Source: Bacteroidota bacterium
GTDB lineage: Bacteria > Bacteroidota > Bacteroidia > Chitinophagales > Chitinophagaceae
Assembly (NCBI GenBank): GCA_016711825.1
Contig: JADJSG010000004.1
Span: forward strand, 434,001 to 498,000
Length of the DNA stretch: 64,000 nucleotides
Reading direction: 5' to 3'
Numbering within the stretch: position 1 is the stretch's first letter; the number at the start of each line of letters is the position of its first letter. The position numbers and the translations under genes are program-made. Below, one piece after another: positions 56,994 through 64,000 of the stretch. The notes under the pieces are model-generated. The model saw only the letters and a program-made list of their open reading frames with translations. It did no database searches and was not told the DNA's origin.

Positions 56994-58067
56994 TTAAATA
57001 ATTGAATGTTTGTGATGTAACCATAAGTCAGCCAATACCATATAGGTATAAGCTTCTACAATAGGAATGGCCCGAGGCACTGCACATACATCATGTCGAC
57101 CACCTATTTGAATACTTGCTGTTTGTAATTGTTTGTTGATCGTGCGTTGCGTTTGCTGAATACTTGATATTGGTTTTAAGGTTACTTTAAAACCTATATC
57201 CATACCTGTGCTGATACCCCCTAAAATACCTCCGTGTCGATTACTTTCCATACTGATGGTATTGCCATCGCTGATAAAGGCATCGTTGTGGGCACTGCCT
57301 TTCATGCCAGCACTTAAAGTGCCGGTACCATATTCAAAAGCTTTTACGGTATTGATATTTAACATGGCATGTGCCAATTGGGCTTGTAATTTTCCAAAAA
57401 TGGGCTCACCAATACCCGCAGGTAAATTTTTGATAATGCAGCGAATAGCACCTCCGAGGGTATCACCAGCCTCCGCTGTGTCGGCAATAAGCTGTAGCAT
57501 TGCCTCCGTTGTAGCCTTATCAGGACAACTAACTGCTGACTGTTGAATGGCAGATTGGCTTGCTTCAAAAGGTTCACCCAGGGTCACATTACCTATTTGC
57601 GTTACATAAGTGATGGTTTCAAGCGGAAAATAATGGCAAAGCAACTGTCTCGCTATTTCGCCTGCTGCTACCATTGGCGCAGTTACCCGAATTGAGCTAC
57701 GCCCACCACCACGATGGTCTCTATAACCATATTTCATATCATAAGCTGCATCTGCATGACCGGGTCTGTATACATTTTTTAAATGATCATAATCGGCTGA
57801 TTGAGCATCTTCATTTTGAATAAGGATTCCAATAGGCGTCCCTAAAGTTTTAGATTCAAATACCCCAGAAACAATGCGTACAGTATCTGTTTCTTTGCGA
57901 GCTGAAGCATAAAAATGTTGTCCTGTTTTGCGTTTATCAACGGCTTTTTGTATTAATGCAATATCTAACAACAAGCCTGCAGGACACCCCTCTAATACAC
58001 AGCCCACAAGCGCTCCGTGCGATTCGCCAAAAGAAGTAACTTTAAATAAATTGCCGAGTGCATTCAT
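56994..58067 (-). CDS. aroC: Chorismate synthase
   Basis: 357 aa from the ATG at 58067 (MNALGNLFKVTSFGESHG). This start matches the family; an upstream ATG at 58085 would add six residues and overlap the hutI leader. The conserved blocks GYRDHRGGGRSSIR and ESNRHGGILGGIS (FMN and EPSP binding) are present. It makes chorismate from EPSP in the shikimate pathway. The thioredoxin-like gene follows. Confidence 0.97.
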   Translation of the reverse strand: MNALGNLFKVTSFGESHGALVGCVLEGCPAGLLLDIALIQKAVDKRKTGQHFYASARKETDTVRIVSGVFESKTLGTPIGILIQNEDAQSADYDHLKNVYRPGHADAAYDMKYGYRDHRGGGRSSIRVTAPMVAAGEIARQLLCHYFPLETITYVTQIGNVTLGEPFEASQSAIQQSAVSCPDKATTEAMLQLIADTAEAGDTLGGAIRCIIKNLPAGIGEPIFGKLQAQLAHAMLNINTVKAFEYGTGTLSAGMKGSAHNDAFISDGNTISMESNRHGGILGGISTGMDIGFKVTLKPISSIQQTQRTINKQLQTASIQIGGRHDVCAVPRAIPIVEAYTYMVLADLWLHHKHSII

Positions 58068-58116
58068 GATTTTGTGATTGGGCAAAACTGCTTATACGAT
58101 TATTGTTTTACATTTT

Positions 58117-58124
58117 TATCTTTG
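58117..58124 (+). promoter_or_regulatory. -7 promoter box abutting the hutI start
   Basis: TATCTTTG (exact TAnnTTTG) ends 5 bp before the ATG at 58129, so the message may be leaderless. Confidence 0.45.
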
Positions 58125-58128
58125 CTAC

Positions 58129-59373
58129 ATGCTGACTTTATATTCAAATATCAAACAATTAGTTCAAATAGAAGACAATCATGAACAAAAAATTCATGTT
58201 AAAGGAAATGACATGAAATATTTACCTCTATTGAATGATGCTTGGTTGCTGATAGAAGATGATTGTATCAAAGACTTTGGGGCAATGTCTGAGTTCCCTG
58301 AACATTTAACGTCAGATCAAACAATTGATTGCGAGGGGCAATATATTTTACCGACCTGGTGCGACTCACATACCCATTTGGTTTTTTCGCATTCGCGTGA
58401 GCATGAGTTTGTTGATCGCATTCAAGGCTTGAGTTATGAGCAAATTGCCCAAAAAGGGGGAGGTATACTCAACTCTGCAAATCGGATGCATGATATCAGC
58501 GAAGATGCATTGTTTGACCTTTCACTGCAAAGATTGCATCAGGTGATTAGCATGGGAACAGGTGCTATAGAAATCAAAAGTGGTTATGGGCTTAATACGG
58601 CAGGAGAATTAAAAATGTTGCGTGTGATTAAACGATTAAAAGAACAAAACCTTATACCCATTAAAGCTAGTTTTTTAGCTGCACATACCTACCCCATTGC
58701 TTATAGAGAGAATCATGAAGGGTATCTCAAACTCATCATAGAAGAGATGTTGCCACAAGTTTGCGATGAAGGTTTAGCAGATTATATGGATGTATTTTGC
58801 GAGAAAGGTTTTTTTAATGTTGATGAAACCGATCGTTTGTTGACTGCAGCAGGACGTTACGGGTTGAAACCCAAAATACATGCCAATCAGTTGTATAACA
58901 GTGGTGGGGTACAAATCGGTGTAAAACACCAGGCTATCAGTGTTGATCATCTTGAAACCATGGATGATGCGGAAGTAGCCTGTTTACAACAATCTGATAC
59001 GATACCCACCTTACTTCCGGGGGCGGCATTTTTTTTAGCCATGCATTACCAGCCAGCACGCAAGTTGATTGACGCTAATTTGCCAGTTGCTTTGGCTACT
59101 GATTATAACCCAGGTAGTTGCCCAAGTGGCAATATGAATTTTATATTATCACTCGCTTGCACCCAAATGCGTATGACACCTGAAGAAGCCATCAATGCGG
59201 CCACCTTGAATGGAGCGGCTGCCATGGAATACCAACATCAGCTAGGTAGCATTCGAAGGGGTAAACGGGCAAACTTCATCATCACCAAACCGATGTCAAG
59301 CTTGGCTTACCTGCCCTATGCATTTGGTGAAAGTATGATTGACAAAGTAATAATCAATGGAAAACGATGCTGA
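58129..59373 (+). CDS. hutI: Imidazolonepropionase
   Basis: 414 aa from the ATG at 58129 (MLTLYSNIKQLVQIEDNHEQ); a start at 58078 would overlap aroC. The amidohydrolase metal motif is in CDSHTHLVF. The HutI-typical IKSGYGLNTAGELKML and the later YNPGSCPSGNMNFILSLACT are present. It hydrolyses 4-imidazolone-5-propionate to N-formimino-glutamate in histidine degradation. Other hut genes are absent nearby. Confidence 0.95.
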   Translation: MLTLYSNIKQLVQIEDNHEQKIHVKGNDMKYLPLLNDAWLLIEDDCIKDFGAMSEFPEHLTSDQTIDCEGQYILPTWCDSHTHLVFSHSREHEFVDRIQGLSYEQIAQKGGGILNSANRMHDISEDALFDLSLQRLHQVISMGTGAIEIKSGYGLNTAGELKMLRVIKRLKEQNLIPIKASFLAAHTYPIAYRENHEGYLKLIIEEMLPQVCDEGLADYMDVFCEKGFFNVDETDRLLTAAGRYGLKPKIHANQLYNSGGVQIGVKHQAISVDHLETMDDAEVACLQQSDTIPTLLPGAAFFLAMHYQPARKLIDANLPVALATDYNPGSCPSGNMNFILSLACTQMRMTPEEAINAATLNGAAAMEYQHQLGSIRRGKRANFIITKPMSSLAYLPYAFGESMIDKVIINGKRC

Positions 59374-59398
59374 CCTCTATGATACAATACCCCTGGTA

Positions 59399-60535
59399 TT
59401 AAACAGTTGTTTCTGCTGGTATCAAGGATGCATATAATTTTTCATACATAGGGATAATATTATTGATATTGAACTTTTCAGCTTGAGCCAATGCGTTCTT
59501 TTTAAATTGGGCTAATTTTTCTTCGTCTTGTAACAATGCCAAACTAAAAGCAGCCATCGCATCCACATCCCCTACTTCGGTAAGATAACCAGTAACGCCA
59601 TGAATATTGATTTCGGGTATGCCCCCTGCATTGCTTGAAATAACCGGCACCTGACAACCCATGGCTTCCAAAGCGGCTAAGCCAAAACTTTCATAAGCAC
59701 TGGGTAATAAAAATAAATCTGTAATAGATAGGATTTCTTCTAATTTTTCTTGTTTACCTAAAAAACGAATATCATCACAGGTACCTAATTCTCTGCATAA
59801 GGCTTCCATCGACTGCCTTTCAGGGCCATCTCCAATCATCAACAATTTACATGGAAGTTGTTTTCTTACTTTTTCAAAAGTATAAATAACATCTTCCACC
59901 CTTTTTACTTTCCTAAAGTTTGACACATGGGCAAGTATTTTTTCGCCGTTAGGGGCCAGCATCTTTCTGAAATGATCTTTATTACTTTGTGAAAAACGTT
60001 TAATATCCACAAAGTTGGGAATCACATGTATTTCTTTTTCAATATCGAAATATTGCAATGTTTCTGCTTTTAAATTATCTGATACTGCTGTGATAGCGTC
60101 TGACTCATTGATAGAGAAAGTAACAACGGCCTCATACATTTTATCTTTGCCAACCAAAGTAATATCTGTGCCATGAAGGGTGGTGATATAAGGAATATTT
60201 TTCCCTTTTTTTCTTAAAATCTGATTCGCCAAATAAGCCGAAGAGGCATGTGGTATAGCATAGTGGACATGCAATATTTCGAGACCTTCATTTAAAATTA
60301 CATCTACCATCGTGGAACTAAGAGCCGACTCATAAGGCGGAAAATCAAACAAAGGATAGGTAGGTACTGTCACTTCATGATAAAAGATATTGGGGTGAAA
60401 AGCATCTAAACGTACGGGTTGTTGATAAGTAATAAAATGCACAATATGACCTTTGTCGGCAAGTGCTTTGCCCAATTCTGTTGCTAACACGCCACTTCCA
60501 CCAAAGGTGGGATAACATACGATACCTATTTTCAT
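59399..60535 (-). CDS. bshA: N-acetyl-alpha-D-glucosaminyl L-malate synthase BshA
   Basis: 378 aa from the ATG at 60535 (a GTG lies one codon earlier). The GT-B fold opens with MKIGIVCYPTFGGSGVLATE, the BshA signature. HVHYAIPHASSAYLA and the C-terminal EAMGCQVPVISSNAGGIPE are typical. It transfers GlcNAc from UDP-GlcNAc to malate, the first step of bacillithiol synthesis. bshB and bshC are not in the window. Confidence 0.93.
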   Translation of the reverse strand: MKIGIVCYPTFGGSGVLATELGKALADKGHIVHFITYQQPVRLDAFHPNIFYHEVTVPTYPLFDFPPYESALSSTMVDVILNEGLEILHVHYAIPHASSAYLANQILRKKGKNIPYITTLHGTDITLVGKDKMYEAVVTFSINESDAITAVSDNLKAETLQYFDIEKEIHVIPNFVDIKRFSQSNKDHFRKMLAPNGEKILAHVSNFRKVKRVEDVIYTFEKVRKQLPCKLLMIGDGPERQSMEALCRELGTCDDIRFLGKQEKLEEILSITDLFLLPSAYESFGLAALEAMGCQVPVISSNAGGIPEINIHGVTGYLTEVGDVDAMAAFSLALLQDEEKLAQFKKNALAQAEKFNINNIIPMYEKLYASLIPAETTV

Positions 60536-60707
60536 CACTTAAAAATTAAATTTACTAAAATGCAAATTTAAAGGATTATTCCTTACCAATAGTGGATAAT
60601 GCTGACAGCATATAGAGATTAGTGATACTGTTACATTGTGAAAAGAAAGTGCGCAAAATTAAAATGGGATTATTGATTTTCATGGGCCTGCTTAGTAATT
60701 TTACCTC

Positions 60708-61502
60708 ATGCAACAATATTTAGCACTTCTCAACCACCTTTTAGAAAATGGGGCTACAAAAGCAGACCGAACCGGCACCGGCACCATTAGCAGCTTTGGC
60801 TATCAAATGCGTTTTGATTTAAATCAAGGGTTTCCGATGGTGACCACAAAAAAATTGCATCTAAAATCGATTATCTACGAATTATTATGGTTTATCAAAG
60901 GTGATACCAATGTTCAATATCTTCAAGATCATGGGGTAAAAATATGGGACGAATGGGCTGACGAACAAGGAAATCTGGGACCAGTATATGGCAAACAATG
61001 GCGAAGCTGGGTCGATAAAAATGGACAAACCCATGATCAACTCAAAACCGCCATCGAATTATTAAAACATAACCCCGATAGCAGAAGAATCATTATCAAC
61101 GCATGGAATGTGGGAGATCTTGCAGAAATGGCCCTCATGCCTTGTCATACCCTATTTCAGTTTTATGTAGCCAATGGCAAACTCAGTTGTCAATTGTACC
61201 AACGGAGCGCTGATGTATTTTTGGGCGTTCCCTTCAATATTGCTTCCTACGCACTTCTTACCATGATGATGGCACAAGTATGCGACCTGCAATTGGGTGA
61301 GTTTATACATACGTTTGGCGATGTACATATTTACACCAATCATCTTGAACAGGTAAAATTGCAACTTAGCCGAACTCCGTATGCCCTTCCAACCATGAAA
61401 ATGAACCCTGAAAGAAAAGCACTTGAAGATTTTATTTTTGAAGATTTCACCCTCGAAAACTATGAATCGCACCCCCATATTAAAGGTGCAGTAGCTGTAT
61501 AA
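60708..61502 (+). CDS. thyA: Thymidylate synthase
   Basis: 264 aa, exactly the usual length. The catalytic Cys146 is in [40 protein letters not shown] and the [12 protein letters not shown] block are conserved. It makes dTMP from dUMP with methylene-THF. folA follows 222 bp downstream, closing the folate cycle. Confidence 0.98.
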   Translation: MQQYLALLNHLLENGATKADRTGTGTISSFGYQMRFDLNQGFPMVTTKKLHLKSIIYELLWFIKGDTNVQYLQDHGVKIWDEWADEQGNLGPVYGKQWRSWVDKNGQTHDQLKTAIELLKHNPDSRRIIINAWNVGDLAEMALMPCHTLFQFYVANGKLSCQLYQRSADVFLGVPFNIASYALLTMMMAQVCDLQLGEFIHTFGDVHIYTNHLEQVKLQLSRTPYALPTMKMNPERKALEDFIFEDFTLENYESHPHIKGAVAV

Positions 61503-61629
61503 TAAAATCAATGCCCTAAATAGATTTGGCATCTCATTGATTAAAAATGGGTCTGTTCTTCAATCACTTTGGGTGAACAGCTTCAGGCATACACGATAAA
61601 AGTAAAAAAGGAGGTATGGCAAAATAGAT

Positions 61630-61637
61630 TATTTTTG
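61630..61637 (+). promoter_or_regulatory. Possible -7 promoter box for folA
   Basis: TATTTTTG (exact TAnnTTTG), leaving a leader of about 80 nt before the folA ATG. Confidence 0.35.
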
Positions 61638-61724
61638 TATTCGTGCTGAGCTTTCAAATCTTCACTTCATCATTTTATACCAGTATTTTAAATCAAACAA
61701 TAAGTACCTAAACCAATATTTATC

Positions 61725-62216
61725 ATGAAACTTACACTCATCGTTGCCGCTTCACTCAACAATGTTATTGGTGTCAATAATACATTGCCCTGGCATTTAC
61801 CTGCTGATTTAAAATATTTTAAAAATCTTACTACAGGGCATTCTATTGTAATGGGTCGAAATACATTTGAATCTATTGGCAAACCGCTTCCTAATCGTGA
61901 AAATATTGTATTAACAAGGGTGAAAGATTTTACTATTCCTGGGGTTATTGTCAAAAACACCTTAGAACAAGTATTCGAATACTGTAAAAATAAGCAAGAA
62001 GTTTTTGTTATTGGAGGTGATACCATCTATAAACAAACACTGGCCATGGCTGATACCATTTATCTCACCCGGGTTCACACAACGATCGAACAGGGAGATG
62101 CCTTTTTCCCTGAATTATCAACAGATATCTGGACAAAAACAGATTCTTATTTTCATGAGAAAGATGAAAAAAATCAATATGATTACACTTTTGAAACTTG
62201 GAAAAAAATACAATAA
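61725..62216 (+). CDS. folA: Dihydrofolate reductase
   Basis: 163 aa. IVAASLNNVIGVNNTLPWHL, the catalytic acid Asp28, IVMGRNTFESIGKPLPNREN and VFVIGGDTIY cover the substrate and NADPH sites. It regenerates tetrahydrofolate, partly from the dihydrofolate made by ThyA encoded just upstream. Confidence 0.97.
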   Translation: MKLTLIVAASLNNVIGVNNTLPWHLPADLKYFKNLTTGHSIVMGRNTFESIGKPLPNRENIVLTRVKDFTIPGVIVKNTLEQVFEYCKNKQEVFVIGGDTIYKQTLAMADTIYLTRVHTTIEQGDAFFPELSTDIWTKTDSYFHEKDEKNQYDYTFETWKKIQ

Positions 62217-62306
62217 AGAGGGAGTGTTTATTCATGTTGCGTTGAATATGTTCAGGCCATTTCGTACAAAAACATGAAGCCGTTTATGAGCCATTTCATG
62301 ACATCA

Positions 62307-63909
62307 TTACTGAAGTTTTTCAACCGCTTTTTGCAACATCAAATCATCATGACTCATCATCATATATTTTGCATTGCTATTAAAATACAAATTGGCAAAT
62401 GCCGCTTTTAACGCACTCAACAATTTGCTTTTATAATTTGCATATGCATTGAGTTGAAGACTGGGTATATGTTTTTTTAAAAAATCAAAAAACAATTGAC
62501 TCATGATTTGATTCATTTGAAATTCGTTTTCATATTGATTTTCATTTTTAAATACTTGAAATTCATTTTTATGAAAGTAATAATACTGTGCTGCGAAAAG
62601 TTCGGGTAAATTATAATTGTACAATGAATCTAACAAAGCATGCTGTGTAGTATCTAACAATACCTGAATATCAGGTTTAACACCCTCATTGCCAAAAACC
62701 TCTTTTTTTGCACTTGTATAATAAACCTTTTTGCCTGTTTGCTGGCTGGTATCTATACTGGTGAGTGAACCTTGTACATACCGACTATATATTTCATGCT
62801 GGTACTGTCTTTTGCCTTGACTATAATCTTTTTGGATGCACCTGCCCGATGGCAGATAATATCGCGCCACCGTGATACGGATAGCCGCATGATTAGGCAA
62901 TGAAAATTGTTCTTGTACAAGTCCTTTGCCATAACTACGTCTGCCTATTACAAGCCCCCTATCTAAATCCTGTACTGCGCCAGCCAATATTTCACTGGCA
63001 GAGGCTGAATTTTCGTTTATCAAAATACCCACTGCCCCTTTTTCAAATATACCCTTATTTTTCGAAAGTACTTTTTCTTCATGGTCTTTACTTTTGGTTG
63101 TTAGTAAAGTATGCTCTCCGGGTATTAGCTCATCTAAAATAGAAGTCACTGCATCCATATAGCCTCCGGGATTATCACGCACATCGATGATTAATTTTGT
63201 AATACCCCTGTCAATTAATAACTGTAAAGCCTCTTTAAACTCTTCGTACGTATTTTCAGAAAACATTCGAATAGCGATATAACCGATATCTTTATGCTGA
63301 GGCATCACATAAGAAGCAATGATGCTGCTATAGGCGATGTTTTCTCTTTGCAATTGCAAGTTCACTTGTTTACCATCAGGCTTTCGAATACCCAACATTA
63401 CGGTTGATTTCTTTTTCCTTTTATCAGTTTGATGACTTGCTCGTCTTCCAACTTTTTACCTGCAATAAGGCTATCATCAATTTGTAAAATGATATCCCCT
63501 GCACTGATGCTCGACTTGCTTGCTGGGCTGTTTTGCATCACTGACAAAACGCGCACGCTATCCTGGTATATAAAAACTCAATACCTATTCCATATATATT
63601 GCCTTCCAGCTCTTCATTTACTCGGTCTGTTTCCTGGGGAGGAATATATACAGTATGAGGGTCTAATGAAGTCAGTATGCCATCGATTCCATTTTCATAC
63701 AATGTATTTTTATCAATACTATCTACATACTTTTCATTCAGTAAGTTGATGAGGTAATCTAAATGGGTTTGATCACTTTTTGATGCTAACAGTCCAGGTT
63801 GATTAAAATAATAACTTGAAGCTATTTTAAATCCTAAAAACATACCTACTATAAGCACCAAAGCAAATAATAAAGGTTGGTAAAAGGGTTTATAGGGTTG
63901 GCTTTCCAC
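62307..63909 (-). CDS. S41 family C-terminal processing peptidase with PDZ domain (two frameshifts as sequenced)
   Basis: A membrane anchor near residues 12-30 (QPLLFALVLIVGMFLGFKIA) is followed by a helical region and a PDZ domain (SVMQNSPASKSSISAGDIIL). The protease domain has the catalytic Ser in NENSASASEILAG and Lys in RSYGKGLVQ. The first frame stops at 63538. Adding one T to the mRNA in gagtttttat (about 63575) and one A in ggaaaaagaaatc (about 63417) restores a single 534-codon protein. Such peptidases trim C-termini of periplasmic proteins. Both breaks are homopolymer losses. Confidence 0.9.
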
Positions 63910-63936
63910 GTTAGGTAATCACGAAATAGCAAAAGA

Positions 63937-64000
63937 CTATTCTACAGTAAATGATTTTTTAAGTTCTTTTGCTGCCGTAAAATCTGCTGAGGTAAATTCG
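63937..64000 (-). CDS. C-terminal fragment of an unidentified gene (right edge)
   Basis: The minus-strand frame ends at the stop at 63937-63939, and the last residues read EFTSADFTAAKELKKSFTVE. Too short to identify; it lies 27 bp upstream of the S41 gene on the same strand. Confidence 0.45.
   Translation of the reverse strand, partial: EFTSADFTAAKELKKSFTVE

Noticed and set aside
61610..61627. ggaggt directly before ATG GCA AAA TAG
   Set aside because: Only three codons and the spacing is too short for a functional start; not a gene.
1..64000. Phage, CRISPR, insertion sequence or defence island
   Set aside because: I found no transposase, integrase, direct-repeat/spacer pattern, toxin-antitoxin pair or known defence protein anywhere in the window.

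Overview
The window looks like chromosomal DNA of a gliding-type, type IX secretion (T9SS) bacterium of the phylum Bacteroidota. The evidence is the low G+C content, PorU and PorV, GldE, a giant SprB-repeat surface protein, a CHU_C-type (T9SS type B) sorting domain, the order HU / TPR / 29-aa ribosomal protein / RNase G diverging from mutY-ssb-gldE, and recurrent TAnnTTTG boxes (the Bacteroidota -7 promoter element) upstream of genes. A member of the Chitinophagales/Sphingobacteriales side of the phylum is my guess; the sequence alone does not fix it. There is one tRNA (His). I see no rRNA, CRISPR array, insertion sequence or prophage.

Layout. 1-5.8 kb: the 5' 1,796 codons of a giant SprB-repeat protein (minus strand, running off the left edge) preceded by a small secreted protein. 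6.1-9.1 kb: alpha/beta hydrolase, family 2 glycosyltransferase, OppC-type permease. 9.2-15.6 kb: flippase-like protein, secreted coiled-coil protein, RecG, sterol-desaturase-family enzyme. 15.6-18.6 kb (minus): HU, TPR protein, 29-aa ribosomal protein and RNase E/G. 18.7-27.1 kb (plus): mutY, ssb, gldE, porU, porV, i.e. base-excision repair plus the T9SS sortase and its outer-membrane shuttle. 27.2-32.9 kb: ispF, fabH, flavin reductase plus fumarylacetoacetate-hydrolase pair, radC, metallo-beta-lactamase-fold hydrolase, GNAT. 33.1-36.2 kb: a solitary cyanophycin synthetase and a small Cys/Ser/Thr-rich secreted protein. 36.3-43.1 kb: EamA transporter, a 1,209-aa SBBP/PKD T9SS cargo protein, glycyl-tRNA synthetase. 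43.4-47.7 kb: yidC, an APC permease with an adjacent zinc-peptidase-like protein. 47.7-52.5 kb (minus): dTDP-sugar/polysaccharide operon (flippase, methyltransferase, rfbB, rfbA, hexapeptide acetyltransferase). 52.6-64 kb: deoxynucleoside kinase, class I aldolase, YtxH protein, tRNA-His, rhomboid protease, thioredoxin-like protein, aroC, hutI, bshA, thyA, folA, S41 processing protease.

The cell-surface theme links many genes. PorU/PorV would process and attach cargo such as the type B protein at 37.7 kb and probably the SprB-repeat protein. The polysaccharide operon may supply surface glycan. GldE is present, but no gldD follows it here.

A caution for users: six genes (hydrolase, yidC, APC permease, rfbA, methyltransferase, S41 protease) are each broken by one or two single-base shifts lying in short homopolymers. 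Restoring one base at each place gives full-length reading frames ending at the expected stop. I read these as probable homopolymer errors in the assembly rather than real pseudogenes, and I annotate the whole genes.
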